Assembly: GCA_963920705.1 (NCBI GenBank)
Contig: OY987230.1
Span: forward strand, 11,557,320 to 11,621,319
Length of the DNA stretch: 64,000 bases
Direction: 5' to 3'
DNA from: Odiellus spinosus
Lineage: Eukaryota; Arthropoda; Arachnida; Opiliones; Phalangiidae
The notes below the pieces were generated by a model. That model ran no database searches. It worked only from the letters and a program-made list of their open reading frames with translations, and had not been told where the DNA came from. Each line of letters opens with the position of its first letter. Position 1 is the stretch's first letter. Shown piece by piece: positions 35,851 through 47,850 of this stretch. The translations under genes and the position numbers were made by a program.

Positions 35851-37344
35851 ATCATGTTCAATTTTGACAAAGTGATTGCCAAGAACCATGCAGTGAGAGA
35901 AGATTTCTACGGTTATAATATTCTATAACTAAAATTGGCTTGGCCCTATGAGGAGAACATCTCCTTTGGTGGGGAAATGTATGAAACGTATTGAAAATGT
36001 TGTAAAAACCATTCCACCTTGAAGCTCAGCGCGCGCTTCACTCCCAAGAAAATAATTTAATAATTTTTACGCGCCCATTAAACCTCTCTCTCTTCCGGAA
36101 CTATTTTCGGTGTTGTTATTCAGAGACTTTGACGTGTTTGTCACGCGAGAATATACGCTTATAAACTTCTGATTCGGAAAGCACGGACTAATTATCGAAG
36201 TGCATTGAGTTAGGAAGCCCAGCTTGATTGCTTGAAACAAGTGATTTAGATAGTTCTTGATGAACATTGTTCTCTAGTTTTAACATTGATAGTACATGCT
36301 CACATTCATACTTCACTCCAAAAGAGAGATCTAATGTACTCCTGGTCCTAATATAATATTTTGGGCTTGTTATTGTTAGATCGGGGGTGGGCGGATAGAC
36401 CAGCTGACTATCTAAACATTCCTTGATCCTATCGAATATTTTGGACTGGTGATCTTTCAGCAGAGAGTTTAATTATGATCAGATCACTCTTCAGTCTGGC
36501 AAGATATTTCATCGAAATTTATCATGATTACTCGCGCAGCTCTTATCCCTATACTGTTCCGAGTATTTGTTTCTACTATTCTTTTCCGCGCTTTCTCTCG
36601 TGACGTGTCGTTCCCCGAGGTACTAATCGACAAAACAACAGACACTAAACGATAGGGAAAAATATCAATTTAGCTTGGCGAGTTGCGAGGCAAAAACGAT
36701 GTCCCAAACGTCCTATTAGATAAATATTTTCGGGACATCAGTTTTTTTTTTTTTTATTTTTATTTTTTTGGTTTGGTGGGTTTTGGCTTTCGTGTTGTGG
36801 TATAATGACGCTTTAATATCGTAATGATCCGTTAAACGAGAGTTCTTTCGTTGATGACGAGAAGGCTGAGAGAGCTGGAAGTCTAAATATTTGGCGTTAT
36901 CGAAGATTTCCAAAAACACTTGGTTTTATTTGACCAAAAAATAAAAAATCAACTTCAATTTACAGTGTTATTTAAAAGCCAAACATTCAGCTTTAGGTGC
37001 AGGTCAAAAGAATACCGTGATATCAAGAACGAATTGAAGCTACTAAGAACGTTAGCGCGTACTGAACGCGTCTGCTTCTTTATTGACCCAGCCTTACCTT
37101 AGATTGACGGAGGAGCTGATCTAAGTTGGCCATGGTGAGACAGGTCCATTGAAAGTCGCCTACGAGTTAGCCTCCCATATATATGTACCAAATATAAAAC
37201 AAATGTAGATAAAACATTATTATAAATATGCAGACTACATTAACGATGAAATGTAATAGAGGAAGACGTTGCGCTGACTGAAGTAAGTCTACTAAAAGGT
37301 TCTTATGGGCTTGAATTCGTTCTTGGTGATTTAAAATATATAAT

Positions 37345-37490
37345 TCTCTAGCTACGTCTGTCTGTCTGTTTGTGGGGAACGATAAAATGTATACGCAAAG
37401 CTAGAGGCGCTATGACTCAAGTCGCGCGCTTTATTTCAAACGTCGATTAAGCCCTGAGCCTAATTTAATTATAATGTTTTGAAGATGAGA
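37345..37490 (-). repeat. Dispersed repeat with GACAGACAGACA end, copy 3
   Basis: Reads on the plus strand as CTACGTCTGTCTGTCTG, GTGGGGAACGATAAAATGTA, ACGCAAAGCTAGAGGCGCTA, TTTCAAACGTCGATTAAGCC: the inverted form of copies 1 and 2. Confidence 0.65.
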
Positions 37491-37739
37491 ATTAGAGAAA
37501 TTCACCAATTTTTATATATTACGGATATGATTATGCCACATGACACATGACGGCTTTTTAATTTTAACAAGTTATTTGACGGGTATTAGATAGTATCAAA
37601 AGTCTATTACTTTATTACATAAAAGTAAACAACGCCTCGTAGCTTAATGCTATCAGCAAAGGGCCACAGGTAGACGTACTAGCCCATCACTTAAACCCTT
37701 TCTGGCTCAAGTGGTTTGGACTCTTCCTCGATATTTAGA

Positions 37740-38162
37740 GTCGGCAGGGCTCGTACACAACCTGGAATACCTGGAAAACCTGGAAAAGTCAGGGAAATAG
37801 AAAATAGGTCCAAAAGGACAGGGAAAAGTCAGGGAAATATATTTTTTGGGTGAAAGTCAGGGAAAACGGTGATGATTTGTAGGAATTGCAAAGTCTGTAA
37901 TATTTTTAGCTGAAATTTTTTATACGGAATTCTTTTTTCTCTCAACACTTTTCAATTTAACGCGCAATTTCTTTTTCTACTAGGCTTAGTGATCCCCATC
38001 ATTTTAGTTCATTCCCACCTTGTGCCAAATCATATAATAGAGAGTGTTTGTTGAAAATATTACAATAATAAGAAGGTCCGGGAATTTATTGAAAAATGGT
38101 CAGGGAAAACCTGGAAAAGTCAGGGAAATTCAATTCGAAAATTTTGTACGAACTCTGGTCGG
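37740..38162. mobile_element. 413-bp CAGGGYTCGTAC element
   Basis: Ends CAGGGCTCGTACACAA and TTTTGTACGAACTCTG form inverted repeats, flanked by the direct repeat GTCGG (37740-37744, 38158-38162). The interior is a run of CCTGGAAAACCTGGAAAAGT and CAGGGAAA words near both ends. Only 5 bp of duplication are visible, shorter than hAT. The plus-strand frame at 38044-38292 starts inside the element and leaves it, and is not a gene. Confidence 0.75.
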
Positions 38163-39307
38163 GAAAGAGTGGCGAAATTTAGGCGGGGCGCGCTCGGCTA
38201 TATTGTCTTCCCTTCCAACTGAGAAATTTCGCCAAAGAGTGGCGCTTCGGATTTCCCTATTTACAGCGACTGCGACCGCTAGAGTGTCTTGAATCAGAAT
38301 CTGCCGGTACATTTACTTGGACCTTTGCTGACAGTATTAAGTGGAATAATGTGATAGACTGTTGTTAGTATTTAATAATTATATTGAAAAACGGCAATTT
38401 AAATTATCAATTCTCTCTTCTTTCGTAAAGCGGAAAAAAATATATATTTTATCAAAGATTGCGGAGGCGGAAAAAGCAAAGTTTGGGAATGTTTTTATTT
38501 TTTTGTCGCGGTGAGATTCCGCAAGCTGCGACCAATTCTTTCTCTCTTCGCTTCTCGTCGCGGCTTTGAAAATTCCCTTCAATTTATTCTTTTGTTTTTG
38601 GGGCTTTCGAAACCGACATATATTATTCCTTCCGGCAACACGTCCTTTCTATATTGATTCTTCTAGATCTTTCTCTTCCAAATATCTTTTGTTGGCTTTC
38701 AATGCCCGCTTTATTACATCCACATACGAGAATCTATAAGCATACATACGCTGTACAGGTAGAGATTTCAGCCAATATAAAAATTCCAATAGCTTTTTAA
38801 ATAAAACCCCTTTCTAAGATATAGGTATATACCTTACAATACAAGAATATCAAGACTGCCCAAAATAAATCACCTTTGTTGGTGTGCCGCTCATTTCTTT
38901 ATTTCTCCTTGTTTAGGCTTAAGATTGATTCATTTAAGTGGAAAGTAAAAGATTTTATGTTTGGGAAGAATATTAGATGTCATTGAAACTCGTCTCTTAA
39001 CCTAATTGGGTTAAATACTTCCGTGACAATTTCACAAAAACACCGTGATCTTTATTAACCTCTCACTTCCCCCTCAGAGGCTAGCTTTTATAATGGCCTA
39101 ATGTATTTAAAGGATCATATTATCTTAATCTATTCGTTCGGTTCAATGCTTTTTGTCACTCAAATTTACTTAAGATAATTGCTCGAATAATTACACTGTA
39201 AATGGTTTGCCTATCTACGGAATGAGTCATGGACATTCTTTGACCTCCAGACCGAGACCCACTATCTTCCAAGGGTATTTTTAGCCTTAAAATATTATTT
39301 TGTATTC
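38163..39307. other. Non-coding DNA
   Basis: Begins with a CpG-richer 160 bp holding an inverted pair GGCGAAATTT (38172) and AAATTTCGCC (38223). No gene is supported in the remainder. Confidence 0.35.
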
Positions 39308-39602
39308 ATCTAGTCAAGGAGGATCAGAGAAGGAGAGGAAATGTGGGGCTGCGTTGAGTTAGAGAGAGAAGAGCCAACCTCCCACTCGGGTGGAAAGGGG
39401 GGATAGGAAATTCTCGAGGTAAACTGTTGTCACGTGGTCGCTAGCTAGCGCGTCTCATAAAGGATTCGTTTTACCCACGCGACAACATTTTACCACGAAA
39501 CGTCTCTACCCCCGTTCTCCCAGAGTGGGAGCTTAGGCCGACGCAGTAGGAACCGCGCCGTCCCCACATTTCCTCTCCTTCTCTGATCCTCCTTGATCTA
39601 GT
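39308..39602. mobile_element. 281-bp MITE with 34-bp perfect ends and 7-bp duplication
   Basis: The element at 39315-39595 begins CAAGGAGGATCAGAGAAGGA and continues GAGGAAATGTGGGG. Its right end is the exact complement over 34 bp. ATCTAGT is duplicated on both sides. The interior is G+C-rich and includes palindromes such as CGCTAGCTAGCG. No coding capacity. The perfection of the ends implies a young insertion. The superfamily is uncertain because a 7-bp duplication is unusual. Confidence 0.88.
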
Positions 39603-40968
39603 TCAACTGTCTTCAGAAATTGATTTTAGGATTGTTTGTAAATTGTAAGCAAAAAAACTGCTACTTGCATATTTAGATATTAGGTAATTAAATAGGATTC
39701 GAAACATTTAAAAGCTTTATCTATACACACGTTTCTCGTACAAAACGTACAACCTCACATAGGAAAATTTAAATTTCTCAGAACTCGAGTAAAATAAAAG
39801 TAAAATAATTCAAATTTACAATTCTAAACAAAACAAAAATTAATGTTTTGTTATAAAACTATAGCGAGACTGTTTTCTGTTTTTGAAATTTTGGAGAGGG
39901 GATATCCCAGTAATCTTAGAAAAGGAATTCCTTTGGGGAAGTCGGACGCTTTAGTTTAGGGCGTTTATATGACGCCATTGAATATATACCTCGTAGTGGG
40001 AACTAATTTCAGTTTGCAGCACGTACAAATTTAGAATATACTTCTAACTCCACTTGTAACAAAAACAACGCGGAGCAAGGGAGTCTTTCATTATTTCTAC
40101 TGACAACTCAAACCTATTTTGACAACCTTATAAAGGTTATTAATTCTAATTCAAAACCGTTTTTTTCTAGAAGGGTTTTAGTTCTTTCCAAGCTTGTAAC
40201 CGAGTAATATATAAGAGATACTAAGATAGAGCTCCTTTTCGAGTTATTCGGGCAGCGGATTTATGTTCTGGAAAAACAAAACTCCAAACCCGTCTGGAAT
40301 AGGTGTCTAGACCGCCTACAATGCCATGCATCTTTCGTCTCTAATTCACCTAAAGATTGCAGCGTATACAATGTTAGAAATCTTTCTTTATCTCTAAGGA
40401 ACTTAATCTAGGAGATAGATCAAACCTACAAGTTTGCACGTACTGCAAACTTATTGTTAAAATAAATTATAGTCCGGATCTATAAAACCTTTCATATCGT
40501 GGTATAAATGTGTCAGAATGATTTGGCACGACGTTGGTGTCTTGGTCCGTCCAGAATTTAATTTAGGTGTAAATTATATTAGTCTTGTTTTCATAATGTT
40601 AATTAAAGCAGCTTTAAAGTGAGAATGTAACGAGAAAGTAGGCTTAACAAGGATCCATGGAAAGTTTTAAATTTCAACTCCGACTAAATAGCAAAAACGC
40701 GCGCTTCTCAAGATAAATTTGAAACGTTTTAATTGATTCGTTAACCACGAGATACCAAACTCACCATGGATTCTTGTTAATTAAGACTCTCCTGAGTTAA
40801 AAATGGATTTCTATATAACTTGTGTTCAAGAGGAGTTGACAAAATTATATAAGCTTATGCCAATTAATTATTACTCAAAATATCATAAAGAAAATATTGT
40901 TATTTTTCTGTTTTGATGAGTTGAAACTACGGTATCCGTATTTAAAATTTTAATGTGAGAAAGTAAAT

Positions 40969-41228
40969 CTGAATTTTCCCAGCTGGTGTGATGAACTAAA
41001 TTGAATTTTCCCAGCTGGTGTGATGAACTAAATTGAATTTTCCCAGCTGGTGTGATGAACTAAATTGAATTTTCCCAGCTGGTGTGATGAACTATATTGA
41101 ATTTTCCCAGCTGGTGTGATGAACTAAATTGAATTTTCTCTGCTTAGTGATGAACTAAATATAATTTTCTCTGCTGGTGTGATAAAATAGATCTGAATTT
41201 TTTTCTGCTTAGTGATAAACTAAATACG
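40969..41228. repeat. 32-bp minisatellite, eight copies
   Basis: GAATTTTCCCAGCTGGTGTG plus ATGAACTAAATT starts at 40971, 41003, 41035, 41067 and 41099 with almost no change. It is followed by three diverged units in which CCCAGCTGG becomes CTCTGCTTAG. The CAGCTG E-box core recurs every 32 bp in the first five. Confidence 0.9.
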
Positions 41229-42371
41229 ATTTGTTGTTTATATTTAATGCGGTAATATCTTTCCGATAATGCAACTCAATTTCTATTTGGAGTTCATGAA
41301 AAATTCGTGACAGCCTTACTTAAAATATCACAACTCAAAACCAATCAATAAAAGACAAAGGGAATTTTCACGAGTTTAAAACTTTAAATTCGGGTACAAT
41401 GAAATATTATGCATTTATTTTAAATAAAAATCTTCGCTTCGTCTTGTTTAAAATCAAAAACTTATTTTCTTCGTTCGCATAAAATGTAAAATGTGAAGCT
41501 ATATACAAAAAAAAATGATATACTTATTTCTTTTTTGATATAGTCTGTTCACAGACTTAGCAATAATGAATTGAATAGCAGGAAGAAAGAGATAGACGTG
41601 TTGGCTTCCTTGCCTTTTTTTTTCCGTCAATGCCTTAAATTATATTGTCTCTAAGTCAGTAAACAGATTGTATGTATTCGTTTTGAATCGTATAGTTGAA
41701 AACTACTTCTTTTCCCTATGAGATTTAATATTATGTATCAATTCTCCCTAACTTATCCCCATTATGCCAACTCCCCTTGAAAATAAGTATATAGTAAATA
41801 GCATCCCACCTTCAACCATTGATTTTACATTTTTTTGAACCACACGTTGTATCATATAAAGTTTATATCTTCCTGTTTGATAATACAGCACGTACAAAGC
41901 TACGATACCCGTTATCTCCTTTCTGGCATAACTTATATAGATACAGCAAGCATATTTACCCGCGCTTACAATTCAAGATGGATACACGTGACATATGCAT
42001 TTTTATTCCCATTTTTATTTCGAGAATTGTGGTGTAGTATTATATGTATAAAATAACTATGGTATTACAAAGAGCCCTGAAAGAAACGCCACTGGCTTTC
42101 GGCCCTCTCAAGTTGTGGAAAGATTGATAGTGGATTTTGGTTCCCTAGTTCTCCATTTGTGACATTAGACCGTGATGTTTTTCAATATGAAAATTCAGCG
42201 AAAATAAAGATGGTGACCTTATTTCTGCCCAAAAATTACAAGATTCCCCCAATCGTTTAAAAAACGGACAATTATAATTACGCCATATGAACAAACTTCA
42301 TTTGGTTATAATTTTTTTAAGTCCGTCATTCATGACGTAGCATAGGTAGTTTTTAATATTTCAGTTTCTCC

Positions 42372-42759
42372 TTAAAGGGATCATGCAACCTAAACACTAG
42401 TGTTTTTTATCGATTCCTTATCGTTTAAATAGGCCTAATCCAACAGTAAAAAAAAATATTAAACTAGAAATCAGTTTAAAACTTACAAGGAAATTAGGCT
42501 TAGCTGGATTCATGGAGATCACCTGAACTTCCCATGTAATGACTATCGACCAATAACATGATCGATAGCCCTTATATGATCAATGTCATTGGTCGCTAGT
42601 CCTTATACGGGGAGTTCAGGATATCTCCATGAATCCAGCTAAGCCTTTTTGATGGTAAGTTTTAAATATAGTTTAACATTTGTTTACTGTTGGATTATGC
42701 CTATTTAAACGATAAGAAATCGATAAAAAAACACTTGTTAGGTTGCATTCTCCCTTTAA
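42372..42759. mobile_element. Family A foldback MITE, copy 7
   Basis: TTAAAGGGATCATGCAACCT to GGTTGCATTCTCCCTTTAA, TTAA at both ends. The centre is expanded: the GACCAATRACAT-GATCGATAGCCCTTATA segment is present twice, giving an asymmetric loop. Confidence 0.92.
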
Positions 42760-42850
42760 TGATAAAATTGACCAATTTAAGTGATGGAACGGGATTTGGA
42801 ATGTTGAACCTCGTATATATTGAATTTTTTTTTTGATCCATAGTGAATAA

Positions 42851-42930
42851 ATTATTTAAAATACTGTTTAATAAAAGGTCTGCTACTTCATGGAGTAGCA
42901 GACCTTTTATTAAAAAGTATTTTAAATAAT
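42851..42930. other. Near-perfect 37-bp hairpin
   Basis: The arms 42851-42887 and 42894-42930 are complementary at 36 of 37 positions around the loop TCATGG. The inner stem is AATAAAAGGTCTGCTACT. RNA from either strand would form a long hairpin. No flanking duplication of a transposon type is obvious. Confidence 0.9.
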
Positions 42931-43589
42931 GTTGAATCTCGTACGATGCAGACACGCATATGCGGCAAAGCATCGTCTTCTCAAAAATTTAATAACTCGC
43001 ATTGCTCGTCAATATAGTTTTGGACTCATGGGTCATTCCACGCGGAAAAAATTCTACATCTCCTTGATATTTTTATTTTATATTTTCCTTTATTTCTCTG
43101 CGATCTAAGTTTATTCTCACTCGCTGGTCACACGTTTTCAAAGCCACTATCTATAAAAGGCTATCGAAAAAAGCCACCAGTTATGTCATTGTACCCTGCA
43201 ATTCTTCCCTTCTCTTTATTGTAGTCGTCTGAAGAATTCCTATATACATGTATTACTTTATTTATCCGAAGATTTATATGGAGTCGTTTCCTTAATATCA
43301 TACTCTTTGGCTCCGTGCCTATATCGCGCACGGGGACTGACCTTTTGATCCGATATCGAGACTACGAGACACGAGAGACTTCCTATAATAGACGGTTGCT
43401 AACTCGTTGTACCATGATACGTGTCCCCGAAACGTCATTGGCATTTTTTTTGCGCAATACCATTTAATAGTACCCTTAACATTGGTCAATTTTTATTGCA
43501 CCAATATATCCAGTAATTGTCTCGTAAGATATTTGGGATAAAACAATACCACACTGTTGTACAACATCTCGCAACAACCGTTAATTAAC

Positions 43590-43886
43590 TTAAGCTGCGT
43601 TCATGCTAGACCTTGGAATCTATTTAAACCTTTTCAAAACGTTTCGCTAGAGTCGTATGAACGGGAAACCGTCTTTTCTCGAATCGAATTGATTCGATTT
43701 CTCGAAACTGCTACGGGAACCAGTTCCATACTGATTCTGTTTCAACAACCGATAGATGAAGCTACAATAAATCGATTTATAAAGATGATGCGTCAACGCA
43801 TGACGCTTAAAACGATTCCTGGTGATTTGAATATCGGTTTCATTTTACCGTTTCAAATCGATTAAGAAATGCTAATGTGACCGTAG
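43590..43886 (+). mobile_element. TTAACTGCGTTCA-type repeat (family E), copy 2
   Basis: TTAAGCTGCGTTCATGCTAG to AAGAAATGCTAATGTGACCG, highly similar to 24614-24900 apart from substitutions and a 7-8 base insertion (CCTGGTGA) near the end. The 102-codon open frame at 43557-43865 spans it. Weak terminal inverted repeats. Confidence 0.65.
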
Positions 43887-44570
43887 GTATAATTAGGCTG
43901 CCAGGTTTTTTCCCACCTTATTCCCTCTACTCTCGACTCATGGGCATTCGAAAAAATGCTGAGAGTCTCACTTTGAGTTGCTTTCTACTTCCGGTCTAGT
44001 ACTATGACTTTTTGTTCTTTGATTTAATTTTGGTATTTAACATTGTTCGGAATAACTGATGTAAATTAATTATGTTTCTTTTATCATTGAATATAGAACA
44101 AAGTTAAAAGCAATGATACAAGGTTTCCATTTTCAAATCCCTAAACTGCATTTATGCGTTTTTTTATTTAACACACTTCTAATCCCAATAAATTCAGAAT
44201 CCATCTAAGATTACACCAATACCTATTCCATCACTACGATTAAAAGCTATTAATAATGAAGAGAAATTTAGCTTGGGTCGCGGTGCAAACTCTAGATAAA
44301 TGATTCCGTTATAAAGACAGGAACTATCGCGGAAACTACGCAACCGCGATGCAATTTCCCATCAGACCTAGGGTATATAGCAAATAATTTCCTCTAGTTC
44401 CTTGTTCCGTATGGCTCTTACAGGGGTTCACCCTCGTAAATAAATTATTAAGGAAGGCTAGGAAAGGGCCAAGAGAGAAAGGAGTACAAAGCGGAAGGGT
44501 ACCAACGGGTAAATTTAATTTTTTTATTCATTCCCCTTTGCTTCTTCCCCTATTTTTCGTGTCGGCCGGG

Positions 44571-44608
<38 letters not shown>

Positions 44609-46356
44609 TTTTTTCGCTCTCTACTTCCCGAGATCGATTTCTTTCTGAAGAGAAGAGTAAAGTAGAGATGGGGATGATGGGCTTTGCTCTTCCCATTCTT
44701 TATAGATATTGCATCGCTTCTCCTACCTTAGATGAACTGCTCTCGCTAAATGAGAGCAAAAAGAGTTTGACATGATTTTATGAATGGTTTGGTTACCCCT
44801 TGTTGGTTTTAGGGTCATTTTTTAAACCAGGGAGCCGTTTTTTAGGAATTATCTGTTAAACCAGGAATTATCAAGGGTTTTGATATTTTCAACTTATTCG
44901 CCACTTTGATAGGCTCTTTTCTCTTGGAGCTCATTTCCAACCGATTTATAGTCCTAAAGAGATTTTAGGGGGTACATTCTACCTCTCTATCCCCCGTTTA
45001 TATGTCAGGGAAGTTAGATTGTTGTTAATTGATGAAATATTAAGGAGATATCTGTGAAAATAAATTGCTATCGACAACAAATCACGGAACGAAAATTAGA
45101 TTGCTATTGACAATTGTATTTTATATATCATTTTCAATTTAGAAGAAACAAAAAAATTTAAGTCACTCAGATCTTTTTCACTAAATTCGAGGTTATTGAA
45201 GTTACAATATTTTTCATCTGGTGTTAGTCTTTCTTTGGCCCTTTCTCTATATCAATTGATGTCTCCCGAAGAGTTTTTCCATCTCCAGCAGCACTTCTTT
45301 CAAAACGCTCCCATCCTCCTTCAACTTCTCTCTCTCTCTTTCTGTTCAATCGGGTCCTCAAATTATGAAACCCCTTCTTGCCTTCATTCTTCTGATCTTC
45401 GTCTCTCGATCTTAGAGCTTTTATTTTCTTCTGACGGTCTGACAGGTTTTTTGCTCTCTTAAATTTTTTTCGGCCGAATGAAGTTCCAACTTGGAAGTAA
45501 TAGAGTCTGATGGTTGTTTATAGTTTTTCCGATATTTGTTTTGAAGTTTTTTTTCTACTCTTTGGTTTCCTCAACTTCCTCCTAAAGTTTGTTCTAGTCA
45601 TTCATATAGAATATTTTTGAGAGACGAACCTAGACAACATCATCCACTGGAAAACCCCAAATCTATTTTTAATCAAAGGCGAAATCGAGACGTCACGGGT
45701 TGTTAGGTTTCAGGGTTTTGGCCGATTTTCTTTTGCTTCGCTTGGAATAATTTTTGGAATTCCCATGTTTTCGTATTACTAAGACATCAATTACGAATTC
45801 GGTAATGAGTTATGGCAATTTTTTACCTATGCATTTTCGCAGCAAAAGGAAAGAGTGTCCCCTCCATAGAGTTTTAATATTATCTATTAATCTGCCTTAG
45901 TTTTTGCCATCTGCAAACTAATCTATGCATAATAATAGCACAATTAAAGTTTTTCACACGCTAATTATTATTCATTGCCATGGTAAAATTTAAAAGATAC
46001 TCATGTAACAAAACGTAATACATTTATTTTACCTAAGCAGCGAGATACAGAGAGCATTCGGCTCTTTATTACAGCGCAATTTACGGGGAAAATCAATGAA
46101 CAATTATTTACATGGAATAAACGCGTGTTACGCCATGAGTATCTTCCTAATTTTATCAAATATTACATTTTGTAGTCGCTTTATATATCTAAATTTATAT
46201 AAACTTATAAAAGTTACAATATTATAGAGATTTAAAGTTCAGTTCCGCGTTGATTCCCACCCACCATGAAAGCTCGCCACTTTCTAAAATTACTTCTATA
46301 ACGCTATTAACACCAGAGTTAGATAATTCGGTGAAAATGATACATATACCGTAATG

Positions 46357-46391
<35 letters not shown>

Positions 46392-46840
46392 AATATTGCC
46401 TTAGATACTTTAATAAAAGAGTGAGCCAGGTAAAAGGGCTTTAATAGTTTGTCCATTTTGTCGAGTTATGCTCTTTTTACATATTTTTTTGTTGTTGTTG
46501 TAAAAACTACTTTTATTCTTAATGAACCTTAACATTGTATATAAATCCACCCCAGCTTGGGCTATTATGCCAAATGTTTTTGAGTAGAAGTATATATATT
46601 GGTATAAAGAGATTTTTATAGTGAAGTTGCCTTTATTTAGTTCCCGTTCGCGGCGCGGGTGGGGTAAATAGATTTAACGTCGAGGGGGTTGAAAATTCTC
46701 TTAAGTTTGGATGAGATTCGGGCTTCTTTTCACACAAAAAATAGTAAGGGGTTCTTTCCTATTTCAGATATACCCCCACTTTCTTTCAAGAGAGGATAGA
46801 ACGAAAAATATATAATTTTTGTTATATGATCGAATGTCCT
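43887..46840. other. Non-coding DNA with poly-T tracts
   Basis: Poly-T at about 44572-44607 and 46362-46390. A minus-strand acceptor-like TTTTGCTCTCATTTAG with donor GTAGGAG 19 bases on (44725-44743) would make an implausibly small exon. Plus-strand frame 45196-45462 (88 codons) is serine- and leucine-rich low-complexity sequence and is not called. Confidence 0.4.
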
Positions 46841-47010
46841 TTTAAAGTGGGGCTGTCACTATTTTATTATATATTATTATTATTATTTTTATTATTATTA
46901 TTATTTTTTTTTTTTTTTTTTCGAATTGCTATGGATTTTATTTTTAGTTTTCTGGGCTGACGCGTTCTTAAAAAAACTTAACAGAGCGGATACTAAGTTG
47001 CTATTTCCAC
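46840..47010 (+). mobile_element. Family B left-end fragment
   Basis: TTTTAAAGTGGGGCTGTCAC, then an (ATT)n and poly-T expansion, then TGACGCGTTCTTAAAAAAAC matching TGACAGCTTCTTAAGAAACT of the full copy. Confidence 0.6.
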
Positions 47011-47389
47011 TAAAGTTTACTATATTTTCATAATTAGGCAAGGTACTATATTATTTATGTAAAAGATACTAACTCTCGTGTGTGGAACTTGAGCGAAAAA
47101 ATGATTTTCTAGCGTAATTTCTCATTTAGCCTTCCCAAAAAAATTGTATATATAGTGGATTGCATTCAAAACATCAAGATACTATGTCAATATATATTAT
47201 TGCAATTCTATGATTAAACCGTCCCTGTTTATAAAATGGCTCATGTTTATTTACGATTTCACTACAATTAAAACTTTGAATACCAACCCTGTGTTTCGTC
47301 AAAGATGAGCCCTATATTACGATACAAACTGTCACAACTTTTCTCTCCTAAACCGATATGACCCTTTGAAAGAAGACATTCCCTAGACT

Positions 47390-47850
47390 AATTTAAAATA
47401 ATAAAATTGACACGAGCCACTCGTTAAAGATTATCCCGCCACTGATGGAAATCCAGAAAATAACCAAAAATGACCCCTATCTTAAAATGGCCGTAACTTT
47501 TCTCTATTATAACCTAGGCATAAACCGATAGTACCATTAGAAAGAAGACATTCAATAGACTAATTTAAAATATTAAAATTGACATTAGAGATCGGCGTTT
47601 GGACAACAAAATTTCTGATTATTTCATCTTTATTCATAACTTAAAATTTTTCGAAAAAAGTCTATGATAAATCCAATGTAATCGCGAATAATTTTCCTAT
47701 TATTTTTTATGATTAACTGATTAACTGATAGTTGTGGATTATTTTGTCCAAACCCCGATCTCTAATTGACATGATCCACTCGTTAAAGATTATTCCGCCA
47801 CTGATATAAATCCAGAAAATATCTTAAAATGGCCGTAACTTTTCTCGATA
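47390..47850. repeat. 172-bp satellite-like tandem repeat, locus 2
   Basis: GATTATCCCGCC at 47429 and GATTATTCCGCC at 47788. Once the 187 bases of the nested MITE and its duplication are removed, the period is 172 bp, identical to locus 1. Monomer words CGAGCCACTCGTTAAAG and ATCTTAAAATGGCCGTAACT are shared. Confidence 0.85.
47578..47772. mobile_element. 179-bp hAT-like MITE nested in the satellite
   Basis: The element proper is 47586-47764, from TAGAGATCGGCGTTTGGACA to TTGTCCAAACCCCGATCTCTA. The exact 8-bp duplication ATTGACAT (47578-47585, 47765-47772) lies where the uninterrupted satellite reads AAAATTGACACGAGCC. Ends and duplication length fit hAT. A 91-bp relative is at 18325. Confidence 0.93.

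Noticed and set aside
38044-38312. 82-codon plus and 60-codon minus frames
   Set aside because: They start in or overlap the CAGGG/CCTGG transposon and are unrelated to each other or to any domain I know.
44725-44743. 19-nt micro-exon on the minus strand
   Set aside because: Lies in a local palindrome and has no frame support.
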